From positions 62,001 through 126,000 of the forward strand of contig JAQVVH010000003.1 in the NCBI GenBank assembly GCA_028699065.1: DNA of 64,000 bases. Direction: 5' to 3'. This document shows, piece after piece, positions 49,248 to 57,413 of the stretch. A program made the position numbers and the translations under genes. The notes under the pieces are model-generated. The model worked only from the letters and a program-made list of their open reading frames with translations. It made no database searches and was not told the origin of the DNA. Numbering within the stretch: the stretch's first letter is position 1; the number at the start of each line of letters is the position of its first letter. Source of the stretch: Gallionella sp. GTDB lineage: Bacteria; Pseudomonadota; Gammaproteobacteria; Burkholderiales; Gallionellaceae.

Positions 49248-51035
49248 TCAGAATCCCAGGCCGCGTGCGCCTTGATAAAACGCGAAGCTGGCCAGCCAGG
49301 CAAATCCCAGCGACCAGAGTAGTGTCAAGGCCGTGTAACGGGCGTCGCGGCCTTCGCTACGCAGGGTGGCGATGGTCGATAAACAGGGTGTGTAGATCAG
49401 TGTAAATAGCATGAAGCTGTAGGCTTGCACCCAATCCAGCTGCTGCGCGAGCGCATTGCCGAGCATGTCGCCCGACAAGCCATAAATCACCGCCAGGGAC
49501 CCGATAACAATTTCCTTGGCGACAAAGCCGAAAATCAGCGCAATGGTGAGCTGTTCGTTGATGCCGATCGGCGCGAAAATCGGATGAAGAAAACTGCCAA
49601 TTAGCCCGGCCAGTGTGTCGGCACTCCCCGGGGCGGCCGACGAAGGAAGATGGGTCAGCAACCAGACCAGCACCACGCCGGCGATGATGAACTGGGTGGC
49701 GCGCGAGAGAAAATGCCGGACTTCCAGCCAGCCGCGCAGCAGCATCTGGCGCACGGTGGGAAAACGGTAGGGCGGCAATTCCAGCACAAACGGTTCCTGG
49801 CTGCGGAATTTGTTTTTGAAGATGAGCGCGGTCAGCAGCGCGGCGGCGAAACTGAACAGATAAAGGCTGAATAAAACCAGCGGTGCCATTTTCGGGCTGA
49901 ACAGTGCGGCCGTGATGAAAACAAACACTTGCAGGCGCGCAGAACATAGCGAGAACGGAATAACCAGCATGGTCAGCAACCGCTGCGCGCGCGATCGCAT
50001 AACGCGGGTCCCCATCAGCGCCGGCACATTGCAGCCGAAGCCCATCAGCATCATCACAAAACCACGGCCATCCAGCCCGAGGCGGGCCATCAGGGCATCC
50101 ATGAGAAAGGCCGCGCGGGACAGATAACCGCTGTCTTCGACGATCGCCATGAACAGGAAAAACAGGATGATGATGGGAACGAAAGCCGCGACCGTGGCGA
50201 CGCCGTTGTAGATGCCATCGAGCAGTAATCCGGACAGCCAGGCCGGCCACCCGCTGACGGCGGGATTGAGTAGCGTGGTGCGCAGCCACTCCAGCACATC
50301 CGCGGTCGCCACTTGCAGGGGTTGTCCGAGCAGGAATACGCCCTGGAACAGCAAATACATGATGCCGAAGAAGATGGGCAGGCCGAGCCAGGGGTGCAGC
50401 ATCACACGGTCCAGTTTGTCGCTGAGATTTTCCGGGAGTTGCGCCGGTACCTGCACGGCGTGACGCATGATGCGTGCCATTTCAGCTTCGATTTGCTCGT
50501 CCTGCTCGAGCTGGCTGCGCAGCTGTTCGGCCATGCCCGGCGTGGGGTAGCGCAATGCCTTGGCAATCGCATGCAGGGCTTCCGGATAGCCGGTGCCGTA
50601 TTTTCCGCTAAGCTGGAAAATGGGCATATCAAGGAGCTCGGTCATGCGTTTGCTGTCGATAGTGATGCCGTATTTCTTGGCCTCGTCCGCCATGTTGAGC
50701 AGGACAACGATGTTCATGTTGAGCTGCTTCAGTTGCAGCAACAGACTCATCTGGCGTTCGATCTGGGTGGCGTTGATGACAACCAGCGCCAGATCGGGAA
50801 TGTTTTCATGCAGGAAATGGCGGACAACCTGTTCATCTTCGGAAAAACCATGGAGGTCGTAAATGCCTGGCAGATCGATAATTTCGACCAGGTCGCTGCC
50901 GAGCGGAATTTTGCCCGAGAGCAGTTCGACGGTAATGCCGGGCCAGTTGCCGACCCGCGCGGCCCCCCCGGTCATGCGGTTGAAGAGGGTGGATTTGCCC
51001 GTGTTGGGCATGCCGAGCAATGCAATGCGCTTCAT
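49248..51035 (-). CDS. feoB: Ferrous iron transporter FeoB
   Basis: 595 aa from ATG 51035; a much longer open frame continues upstream but is antisense to dapA and unlike any FeoB. The G-domain has G1 LLGMPNTGKSTLFN, G2/switch NWPGITVE, G3 IDLPGIYDL and G4 LLNMADE. Membrane part includes gate motifs GFGCNVPALMGTR and IPFSLCSARLQVFVF, and FGFVAKEIVIGSLAVIYG. It is shorter than E. coli FeoB (773 aa), mainly in loops, as in many compact FeoBs. feoA overlaps by 4 nt upstream. Imports Fe(II) under low-oxygen conditions. No feoC follows. Confidence 0.94.
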   Translation of the reverse strand: MKRIALLGMPNTGKSTLFNRMTGGAARVGNWPGITVELLSGKIPLGSDLVEIIDLPGIYDLHGFSEDEQVVRHFLHENIPDLALVVINATQIERQMSLLLQLKQLNMNIVVLLNMADEAKKYGITIDSKRMTELLDMPIFQLSGKYGTGYPEALHAIAKALRYPTPGMAEQLRSQLEQDEQIEAEMARIMRHAVQVPAQLPENLSDKLDRVMLHPWLGLPIFFGIMYLLFQGVFLLGQPLQVATADVLEWLRTTLLNPAVSGWPAWLSGLLLDGIYNGVATVAAFVPIIILFFLFMAIVEDSGYLSRAAFLMDALMARLGLDGRGFVMMLMGFGCNVPALMGTRVMRSRAQRLLTMLVIPFSLCSARLQVFVFITAALFSPKMAPLVLFSLYLFSFAAALLTALIFKNKFRSQEPFVLELPPYRFPTVRQMLLRGWLEVRHFLSRATQFIIAGVVLVWLLTHLPSSAAPGSADTLAGLIGSFLHPIFAPIGINEQLTIALIFGFVAKEIVIGSLAVIYGLSGDMLGNALAQQLDWVQAYSFMLFTLIYTPCLSTIATLRSEGRDARYTALTLLWSLGFAWLASFAFYQGARGLGF

Positions 51036-51265
51036 ACCCGGCACACCGTGATTTTGGTGGCCTCGTTGCGGCGAAGCAGGATGTCCGTCGTGCCGATTCT
51101 GACCTGCAGCGGGCCCGAAAATGCGGCCGAACGTATGAGTTCGATGTGTTTGCCGCTGCGGAATCCCAAAGCCAGCAGCCGCTGGTGCAGCGCTTCTTCG
51201 GCATGGATAGACACGATGGTCGCGATATCGCCGGGATTCAGGGAGTTTAGGGTGGTGGCCGACAT
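51032..51265 (-). CDS. feoA: Ferrous iron transport protein FeoA
   Basis: 77 aa SH3-like domain protein, required for FeoB function. Seen: LNSLNPGDIATIVSI at the N-terminus, HQRLLALGFRSGKHIELIRS and the C-terminal DILLRRNEATKITV. The stop overlaps the feoB ATG by 4 nt, giving a two-gene feoAB operon. The upstream 91 bp to dapA start would hold its promoter; a Fur box was not evident by eye. Confidence 0.92.
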   Translation of the reverse strand: MSATTLNSLNPGDIATIVSIHAEEALHQRLLALGFRSGKHIELIRSAAFSGPLQVRIGTTDILLRRNEATKITVCRV

Positions 51266-51356
51266 GGTGGCGCATTATTCCATACCGCAAGCGCTCCTGT
51301 CGCGTAAGCCGGAAGGAATAAGGTAGAATGCGGCCTCGTTTTTTCGGATGGTCAAA

Positions 51357-52235
51357 ATGATCAAGGGTAGTCTGGTCGCAATCGTTACTCCCATGCACGA
51401 GGATGGCAGCCTCGATCTGCCCGCGTTTCGCGCGCTGATTGATTTTCACGTGGCCGAGGGGACGGACGCGATTGTTGTGGTGGGGACCACCGGCGAATCG
51501 CCCACGGTGGATGTCGAGGAGCATGAGCTGCTGATCGTCGAGGCGGTAAAACACGCGGACGGTCGTCTTCCGGTGATTGCCGGAACCGGCGCAAATTCGA
51601 CTCGCGAAGCCATCGAGCTGGCAACCTTCGCCAAGCAGGCGGGCGCACAGGCTTCGCTGAGTGTGGTGCCGTATTACAACAAGCCGACGCAGGAAGGCAT
51701 GTATCTGCACTTCCGCGCGATTGCCGAGGCGGTCGATATGCCGCACATTCTTTACAATGTGCCGGGCCGCACCGTCGCCGACATGAGCAACGATACCGCG
51801 CTGCGCCTGGCGGAGATCACTAATATTGTGGGCATCAAGGATGCGACGGGTAATATTGAGCGTGGCAGTGATTTGTTGCGCCGTGCGCCGAAGGATTTCG
51901 CGATTTACAGCGGCGACGATGCCAGCACGCTGGCGCTGATGCTGCTCGGCGGACATGGCACGATTTCGGTGACGGCGAACGTCGCTCCGGGGCTTATGCA
52001 TGAAATGTGCCGCGCGGCTTTTGCGGGTGATGTGGCGACGGCACGCGAGATTAATTTCCGCCTGCTGGGTTTGCATCGCACCCTGTTTGTGGAAGCGAAT
52101 CCCATTCCGGTGAAGTGGGCGGTTTCCCGCCTCGGAAAAATGAAAAACCATTTACGTTTGCCATTGACGCCGCTTTCACCCGGCGCGCAGCCTGCGGTTG
52201 AAGCTGCCATGCGCCAGGCGGGTATTCTGAATTAA
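51357..52235 (+). CDS. dapA: 4-hydroxy-tetrahydrodipicolinate synthase
   Basis: 292 aa from ATG 51357; an in-frame ATG at 51348 would add three residues but has no ribosome binding site, while [13 protein letters not shown] matches the family start. Condenses pyruvate with aspartate semialdehyde, first lysine-branch step. TIM barrel with GTTGESPTV, tyrosine in [14 protein letters not shown], and the Schiff-base lysine in [19 protein letters not shown] at 51324-51329 followed by GCGG is a likely -10. bamC follows after 26 nt, the normal dapA-bamC pairing. Confidence 0.96.
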   Translation: MIKGSLVAIVTPMHEDGSLDLPAFRALIDFHVAEGTDAIVVVGTTGESPTVDVEEHELLIVEAVKHADGRLPVIAGTGANSTREAIELATFAKQAGAQASLSVVPYYNKPTQEGMYLHFRAIAEAVDMPHILYNVPGRTVADMSNDTALRLAEITNIVGIKDATGNIERGSDLLRRAPKDFAIYSGDDASTLALMLLGGHGTISVTANVAPGLMHEMCRAAFAGDVATAREINFRLLGLHRTLFVEANPIPVKWAVSRLGKMKNHLRLPLTPLSPGAQPAVEAAMRQAGILN

Positions 52236-52261
52236 CGACTCGGTCGGACCGGAGATAACTT

Positions 52262-53377
52262 ATGAAGTTTTTGCGTATCGGATTGTTCAGTGTGCTGTTT
52301 GTCTCGCTTGCGGGCTGCGGTGCCATGGGGTTGGGAAACAAGCGGATTGACTATCGTGCCGGCGCTGTCCAAGCTCCGTCGCTGGAGCTGCCGCCCGACT
52401 TGGATATGCCCGCCGCCGACGATCGTTACAGGGTGCCGGGCAGCGAGAATGAATCCGTCGCCACGTATTCCGGTTATCAGGGAACAACGGGTGCCGGGCC
52501 TGCCGCTCAGCCAGTGTCGAAAGTACTGCCGCAATCCGCCACAGTTCGTCTGATGCAGGAAGGAACTCAGCGCTGGCTGGTGGTTGATCAGACACCGGAT
52601 GCTGTTTGGAGCCTTGTCAGGTTGTTCCTCCAGGAAAATGGACTCAGCATCAAGAGCGAAGATCCCGCTGCAGGTGTGATCGAAACGGACTGGGCGGAGA
52701 ACCGCGCCGCAATTCCGCAGGATGCAGTGCGCAATGTCATCGGCAAGGTATTCGACGGGCTGTATTCTTCAGGGCAGCGTGACCAGTATCGCGTGCGTCT
52801 GGCGCGGACGGCGGATGGCTCGCAAACCGAAATTCACCTGACACATCGCGGTATGGAAGAGGTGATGGATGCCGATGGCAATACGTCCAAATGGCAACCC
52901 CGTGCGGCTGATCCGGAGCTCGAAGCGGTGATGCTGCAAAAACTGATGGTGCGTTTGGGTGGCAGTGAATCACAGGCTGTTCATTCCAGTGTGGCCGGGG
53001 AGTCTGCGGTTTCCGCACAAGGAGATGGCAAGGCGAGCCTGCAGGAAATTTTTGATGGTAGCCAGATTCTGCTGATTAACGATGCCTTCGATCGCAGTTG
53101 GCGTCGTGTCGGGTTGGCGATCGAGCGTGCAGGCTTGGCGGTGGAAGACCGCGACCGCGCGCGCGGCATTTATTTTCTGAAGACCGTACCCGTCGAGCAG
53201 GGGTGGTTGGATAGCCTGAAGTTTTGGGAAGATGCGCCGGCATCGGATCGTCATTATCGCGTTAACGTGAAAGATGGCGGTGCCGTGTGCGAAGTATCTG
53301 TGACAGATCAGGATGGCATCAAGGACGACACCGCGAAGCAGATGATCGAAGCTGTTTATAAGCATATCGGCGACTAA
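52262..53377 (+). CDS. bamC: Outer-membrane assembly lipoprotein BamC (NlpB)
   Basis: 371 aa. Lipoprotein signal with lipobox LFVSLAGCGAMG (Cys at about 19). BamC is a peripheral lipoprotein of the BAM complex that inserts beta-barrel proteins. After a Pro-rich unstructured BamD-binding region (RAGAVQAPSLELPPDLDMP, residues about 35-60) two helix-grip domains follow (about 95-215 and 255-370), e.g. DAVWSLVRLFLQENGLSI and DAFDRSWRRVGLAIERAG. GGAG lies before the ATG. Downstream of dapA as in E. coli. Confidence 0.91.
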   Translation: MKFLRIGLFSVLFVSLAGCGAMGLGNKRIDYRAGAVQAPSLELPPDLDMPAADDRYRVPGSENESVATYSGYQGTTGAGPAAQPVSKVLPQSATVRLMQEGTQRWLVVDQTPDAVWSLVRLFLQENGLSIKSEDPAAGVIETDWAENRAAIPQDAVRNVIGKVFDGLYSSGQRDQYRVRLARTADGSQTEIHLTHRGMEEVMDADGNTSKWQPRAADPELEAVMLQKLMVRLGGSESQAVHSSVAGESAVSAQGDGKASLQEIFDGSQILLINDAFDRSWRRVGLAIERAGLAVEDRDRARGIYFLKTVPVEQGWLDSLKFWEDAPASDRHYRVNVKDGGAVCEVSVTDQDGIKDDTAKQMIEAVYKHIGD

Positions 53378-53386
53378 ACACTGCCT

Positions 53387-54145
53387 ATGAAATTTGCTTC
53401 ACTCGGCAGCGGCAGCGAGGGAAATGCGCTGCTGGTGTCGGCCGGCGGGACCCGCGTGCTGATGGACTGCGGTTTCGGGTTAAACGAGACGCTCTCGCGT
53501 CTGGCTCGTTTGGGGGTTGAACCCTCCGATCTCTCGGGCATTCTGGTGACGCATGAACATGGCGACCATGCCCGTGGTGTTGTCCGACTGGCGCGCAAGT
53601 TTGGTCTCACGGTGTGGTTGACACATGGCACTTGGCGCAATCTTCAGGAGAGTGGAATACGGGTGCAGGAGATCAGTCCGCACGATGTTTTCGCTATTGG
53701 CGATCTCGAAGTCATCCCCTATCCCGTCCCTCACGATGCCGCAGAGCCGGTTCAGTTTGTGTTTGGTGATGGTCAGCATCGGCTGGGCGTGTTGACCGAC
53801 GCGGGCTGCGCCACGCCGCATATCGAAAGCACTTTGGATGGCTGTGACGCGCTCGTACTGGAATGCAATCACGACCGGGAAATGTTGCAAAATGGCCACT
53901 ATCCGGCTAGCCTTAAACAACGTGTTGGCGGTCGTCTGGGACATCTTAGCAACGAGCAGGCCGCGGGTATTCTGGCGCGGCTGGAGACTGGACGTTTGCA
54001 GCATTTGTTGGCGGCGCATTTGAGCGCACAAAATAACCAGCCGTCGCTGGCGGTTAATGCGTTGAGTGCTGTAATGGGATGTGCGCCGGACTGGATTGGT
54101 GTGGCGACGCAAGCCGGCGGATTCGATTGGCGCGAAATTAGTTGA
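53387..54145 (+). CDS. MBL-fold metallohydrolase (YycJ/WalJ type)
   Basis: 252 aa. Metallo-beta-lactamase fold with KFASLGSGSEGNALLVSAG at the N-terminus, metal motif VTHEHGDHARG (HxHxDH), VLTDAGCATPHIES and ECNHDREMLQ. These match the YycJ/VicX group of predicted exonuclease-like hydrolases. C-terminal LLAAHLSAQNNQP carries the further metal His. Nucleic-acid substrate is inferred from the family. It begins 9 nt after bamC and is followed by a bidirectional terminator. Confidence 0.85.
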   Translation: MKFASLGSGSEGNALLVSAGGTRVLMDCGFGLNETLSRLARLGVEPSDLSGILVTHEHGDHARGVVRLARKFGLTVWLTHGTWRNLQESGIRVQEISPHDVFAIGDLEVIPYPVPHDAAEPVQFVFGDGQHRLGVLTDAGCATPHIESTLDGCDALVLECNHDREMLQNGHYPASLKQRVGGRLGHLSNEQAAGILARLETGRLQHLLAAHLSAQNNQPSLAVNALSAVMGCAPDWIGVATQAGGFDWREIS

Positions 54146-54166
54146 ATGTCAGGACAACGACAAAAG

Positions 54167-54195
54167 AAAAAAGGCCGACTTGCGTCGGCCTTTTT
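54167..54195. terminator. Bidirectional terminator
   Basis: AAGGCCGAC (54171-54179) / GTCGGCCTT (54184-54192) with TTGC loop, A-run on the left and T-run on the right. It sits between the convergent MBL hydrolase gene (+) and the small lipoprotein gene (-), 22-28 bp from each stop, and can serve both. Confidence 0.9.
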
Positions 54196-54213
54196 ATTTG
54201 CTACAGCTTAACC

Positions 54214-54411
54214 TTACTTGGTTTCGGCAGCAGGTGCAGCAGCAGCGTCAGCAGCAGGTGCAGCAGCTTCAGTTGCGGAAGCAGCAGGTGCAGCAGCTTC
54301 AGTTGCAACAGGAGCAGCAGGAGCTTCAGCAGCAGGAGCAGCTTCTTCCTTGGCGCCACAAGCAGTCAGAGCCAGAGCCAGCAGGGCAGCGATCAGAGCA
54401 GAGTGTTTCAT
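54214..54411 (-). CDS. Small Ala/Pro-rich lipoprotein
   Basis: 65 aa. Lipoprotein signal MKHSALIAALLALALTACGA with lipobox LTAC (Cys18); the mature part is almost only Ala, Pro, Glu, Thr (EEAAPAAEAPAAPVATEAAA and so on) and contains a direct repeat (period 30 bp). Related tiny Ala-rich lipoproteins are common in betaproteobacteria without known function. A good ribosome binding site (GAGGA) and a TGCTACAAT extended -10 support expression. The opposite strand is also open but Gln-rich and non-coding looking. Confidence 0.75.
   Translation of the reverse strand: MKHSALIAALLALALTACGAKEEAAPAAEAPAAPVATEAAAPAASATEAAAPAADAAAAPAAETK
54251..54306 (-). repeat. 26-bp direct repeat within the lipoprotein gene
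   Basis: GCAGCAGGTGCAGCAGCTTC plus AGTTGC occurs at 54251-54276 and again at 54281-54306 (period 30). It codes for the ATEAAAPAAS/ATEAAAPAAD repeats. Slippage-prone GCA-rich DNA, so length may vary among strains. Confidence 0.85.
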
Positions 54412-54466
54412 CGTTTATTTCCTCGGGAGTATCAAATTAATCAAAAATTAAATTCCGCCTTCCAAG

Positions 54467-54504
54467 CAGAAGACTTCTGTCAGGAAAGCGCGCGCATTGT
54501 AGCA
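54467..54504 (-). promoter_or_regulatory. Lipoprotein gene promoter with palindrome
   Basis: On the minus strand TGCTACAAT (complement 54496-54504) is an extended -10 with GCGCGCGC discriminator; no good -35 was found. Just downstream is the near-palindrome CAGAAG-A-CTTCTG (54467-54479), which could be an operator or leader hairpin in the roughly 78-nt 5' UTR. Confidence 0.5.
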
Positions 54505-54587
54505 ACTCTTTACAGGAAATCTAGGGGGCGGACAATAATTTTTTTCAATTTATGTTTATTGTTTTTATTTCAAAACAAATATTTGGG

Positions 54588-55706
54588 TTAGCCCAGATAA
54601 CCATTCAGATAGTTTTCATATAACCATTTGCGTAAGGTCTGGGTATGTATACCGGCAGCGGGCAGTCGACGCGTGTCGGCCAGCTCACGTAGCTGCTCGT
54701 AGTCGGTTTTCGGCGGTTCAAATGATTCGCCGTTGAGATAAACCCTGCCGGCGTGGCAGAGCATCAGGCTTTTGAGTGCAAGCGTGATGCCTTGCTTCCT
54801 GATCTGTTGGGTGAATTGGGCTGAAGTCAGCGGAAGCTCCGGTGTGTCGAAGTAGATGTGGGGCTTGGGTTCGCTGAGGTAACAGCCCAGAAAATTGGCG
54901 ATATCTTCCCGATCCCAGCGGATTTGCGCGATGGCCCCCGCAACCTGCCTCAGCATGGCGGTGCCGATTTCCGAGGGGTGGGTTTGTAGTTTGAGGTCAG
55001 GGTCGGCATAGGTGCCACTGATTTCGATGCGATCCTGCAAATACACCAGAAACTGTTCGGCCAGCTCCTGGTAAGCGGGTGTGCGGAAACCGATGGAGTA
55101 GGTCATGCAGTCGTCTTCTGCGATCCCGTTGTGGGCGCAGTGCGGAGGCAGGTAAAGCATGTCACCCGGTGCCAGCACCCATTCCTGTTCCACCTGGAAA
55201 TTCCTGAGGATACGCAAGGGCGCGCCCTCGATCAGCGAATGGTCGGACTGGGTGGAAATTTGCCAGCGACGGTGTCCGTGGCCCTGCAGCAGAAAAACAT
55301 CATAGGCGTCGAAATGCGGTCCCACGCCGCCGCCTTTGGGTGCATAGCTGACCATCAGGTCATCCAGCCGGGCATGCGGGATAAAGCTGAAATGCCCGAG
55401 CAAATCGGCGGCTTCCGGCAGGAAATGATTGACGCCCTGCACCAGCACGCTCCATTTTCGGTTGCCGAAATGTCCGAAATCTTCGGGCTCGAACGGCGAA
55501 TATTGCAAGCCGAACTTGCCCCGACTTTGCGTGACGATGCGTGCCTGCACATCCTCGGCACAGGCCAGATGGACAAGCTCCGTAGGATCGAGCAGCCCGC
55601 GAAAATCGGGAAAGGCCTGGCGAATCAGCAAGGGTTTTTTTTGCCAGTAATCGCGGAGGAATTCTGCGGCCGTCAAGCCACCAAGCATGGAAAGTGGTGT
55701 TTTCAT
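54588..55706 (-). CDS. roxA: Cupin (JmjC-like) ribosomal oxygenase, RoxA/YcfD type
   Basis: 372 aa from ATG 55706. Family proteins hydroxylate Arg81 of ribosomal protein L16 with Fe(II) and 2-oxoglutarate. Seen: FLRDYWQKKPLLIRQAFP, FIPHARLDDLMVSYAPKGGG, iron ligands His/Asp in GGVGPHFDAYDVFLLQG and the second His in LYLPPHCAHNGIAEDD, then a winged-helix C-terminal domain. YcfD-type name based on these motifs; other cupin-type oxygenases remain possible. A TATAAT lies only 7 nt upstream of the ATG on the minus strand, suggesting a very short leader. Divergent from the SlyD-like gene. Confidence 0.87.
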   Translation of the reverse strand: MKTPLSMLGGLTAAEFLRDYWQKKPLLIRQAFPDFRGLLDPTELVHLACAEDVQARIVTQSRGKFGLQYSPFEPEDFGHFGNRKWSVLVQGVNHFLPEAADLLGHFSFIPHARLDDLMVSYAPKGGGVGPHFDAYDVFLLQGHGHRRWQISTQSDHSLIEGAPLRILRNFQVEQEWVLAPGDMLYLPPHCAHNGIAEDDCMTYSIGFRTPAYQELAEQFLVYLQDRIEISGTYADPDLKLQTHPSEIGTAMLRQVAGAIAQIRWDREDIANFLGCYLSEPKPHIYFDTPELPLTSAQFTQQIRKQGITLALKSLMLCHAGRVYLNGESFEPPKTDYEQLRELADTRRLPAAGIHTQTLRKWLYENYLNGYLG

Positions 55707-55848
55707 GGTCGGATTATATGTCCGCTCCCGTGAGACGGGGGCATGGAATTTTTCATAAGATGAGACCAAAAGCGCTAGAATGCGCGGCGTTGCTGCGGTC
55801 GTATTTTCCGGCCGGTGCCGATTCTTACATTTGACTCAAGGAGCAAAA

Positions 55849-56334
55849 ATGAACATTGCCAAGGATTGTGTGGTTTCGCTGCGTTATGAACTGTTTGATG
55901 CGGCGGGAGAGTTGCTCGAAAAAGTGGACGAGCCGGTCAGTTATCTGCACGGTGGTTACGACGGTATTTTCCCGCTGGTGGAAGAAGCGCTGCACGGCAA
56001 GCCGGTCGGTGAACGCTGCATTGTTACCATGCAGCCGGATGATGCTTTCGGCGAATATGATCACGCGCTGGTAGAAACCGAACTGCGCAGCAGCTTTCCG
56101 AAGGATGTGGAAGTCGGCATGCAATTCGAAGGCGGCCCGGAAGGCCAGGACGATGAGGACTTCATTCTCTATACCGTTGTTGAGGTGACAGACGATGAGG
56201 TTACGGTGGATGGCAATCATCCGCTGGCTGGCAAGGCGTTGACCTTTGATTGCACGATTACCGGTGTTCGTCCGGCCTCTGCCGAAGAGCTGGCGCACGG
56301 CCATGTTCACGACGAACACGGCCATCATCACTAA
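55849..56334 (+). CDS. slyD: FKBP-type peptidyl-prolyl isomerase, SlyD-like
   Basis: 161 aa from ATG 55849 (AAGGAG ribosome binding site); upstream codons are not family-like. FKBP domain interrupted by an insert-in-flap (IF) domain: VVSLRYELFDAAGELLEK, SYLHGGYDGIFPLVEEALHG, GERCIVTMQPDDAFGEYD and the IF region. The C-terminus HGHVHDEHGHHH is His-rich, fitting nickel/metal binding by SlyD. Chaperone and prolyl isomerase, with possible role in hydrogenase nickel delivery. TAGAAT with GCGCGG follows at 55776. Confidence 0.88.
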   Translation: MNIAKDCVVSLRYELFDAAGELLEKVDEPVSYLHGGYDGIFPLVEEALHGKPVGERCIVTMQPDDAFGEYDHALVETELRSSFPKDVEVGMQFEGGPEGQDDEDFILYTVVEVTDDEVTVDGNHPLAGKALTFDCTITGVRPASAEELAHGHVHDEHGHHH

Positions 56335-56345
56335 ATCCGGCGGTT

Positions 56346-57413
56346 TTATTTTCCCAGCCGGGTAGCCAGCCAGCCGGCAACCTCTGTTGCTCCGGCGGGC
56401 TGGATGTCGCGCCGCGTGCGTCCCAAAAGGTCTGCAAGCGCCGCGGACAAATCTCCATGATTTAACACCTCGCGCGAAATTTCGCGGCCGTTGCCGTGCG
56501 CCTGTAGCCATGCGGTCAACGCGGCGGATTCCGGCCAGTCGGCCCGGCCGACGTAAAGTACTGGCACACCGCCGGCCGTGGCTTCGACAAAACTGCCGTA
56601 GCCCGGTTTGGTCAGCAAGACATCGCAGCTGGCGAGCAGGTCGCTGAAGCCGAGCGCGGCGGATTCCAGTGGAATCGCATCCGGATGCTGGACTTGCCAG
56701 CTTTCCTGTACCAGCCAGCGCACGCCTTCAATGCGCGGCCATTGCTCTATGGGCAGTCGGCTCGCAATGCCGCCCAGACTTACCAGCACGAGAACTTCAC
56801 CGCCCGACAGTCCGAGCGCACGGTTTAGTTCATCGCGCCGGTTTTTGCCCACGGCTGCGATGGGGGCGACCGCAAGCACATTGCCCAGGTTGTCCATCGT
56901 CATACCAGGTGTTGCACGGAAAAAAACTTCGGCTGCGGCATAGCCTTCCCGCATGGCATCGCTGACAGCATCCTCGCCGCAGTAGTGGCGGTAAATATCA
57001 AACCAGTTCAGCGAGCACATCGCCGCGTTGGGAAGGCCGGCACGCTGCGCACCCGCAAGGGGCAAATAACCCACATTGGAGAGCACAAAATCTGCGTGCA
57101 GATTTTTCAGCAGTCTGGCTTCGGCCGCGACGCGATCCGCCCAATTGCGGTGGAAATCCCGATAAGCAGCCCGGCTTTCCGAAGCCAGGACATCAATGGC
57201 GGAAGACATGAGCATGCCGATGTCCCCTTCACTCTGCAGATGTTCGAACGGCGCGTTAATTCTGGATCGCAGGTGTGCGAGCGGCACGGTGGAGCGCAAC
57301 GTGATGCGAAGATCCGGCCGCAGGGTATGCAAGTGGTTCAGCACGGGTGCGGTCTGCGCAACATGGCCGAAGCCGTGACCGGAAATGGAAACAACGAGAT
57401 GGGGCGCGCTCAC
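56346..57413 (-). CDS. MurG/glycosyltransferase-28-like protein
   Basis: 355 aa from GTG 57413, overlapping the mutS stop by 4 nt. The GT-B-like layout shows an N-terminal nucleotide/acceptor domain ([20 protein letters not shown]) and a C-terminal donor domain with [15 protein letters not shown] and the glycosyltransferase-28-type [20 protein letters not shown]. Similar proteins are annotated as hypothetical, or related to sugar kinases' N-terminal domain. Acceptor and donor unknown. Overlap with mutS suggests cotranslation, though a functional link is not evident. Confidence 0.75.
   Translation of the reverse strand: MSAPHLVVSISGHGFGHVAQTAPVLNHLHTLRPDLRITLRSTVPLAHLRSRINAPFEHLQSEGDIGMLMSSAIDVLASESRAAYRDFHRNWADRVAAEARLLKNLHADFVLSNVGYLPLAGAQRAGLPNAAMCSLNWFDIYRHYCGEDAVSDAMREGYAAAEVFFRATPGMTMDNLGNVLAVAPIAAVGKNRRDELNRALGLSGGEVLVLVSLGGIASRLPIEQWPRIEGVRWLVQESWQVQHPDAIPLESAALGFSDLLASCDVLLTKPGYGSFVEATAGGVPVLYVGRADWPESAALTAWLQAHGNGREISREVLNHGDLSAALADLLGRTRRDIQPAGATEVAGWLATRLGK

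Noticed and set aside
51036-52151. Open frame extending feoB upstream by about 370 codons
   Set aside because: It is antisense to dapA, lacks FeoB similarity, and MKRIALLGMPNTGKST at 51035 is the normal start.
54081-54440. Gln-rich open frames on the plus strand opposite the lipoprotein gene
   Set aside because: They come from reading the GCAGCA-rich repeat backwards; the minus-strand frame has a signal peptide, lipobox and ribosome binding site.
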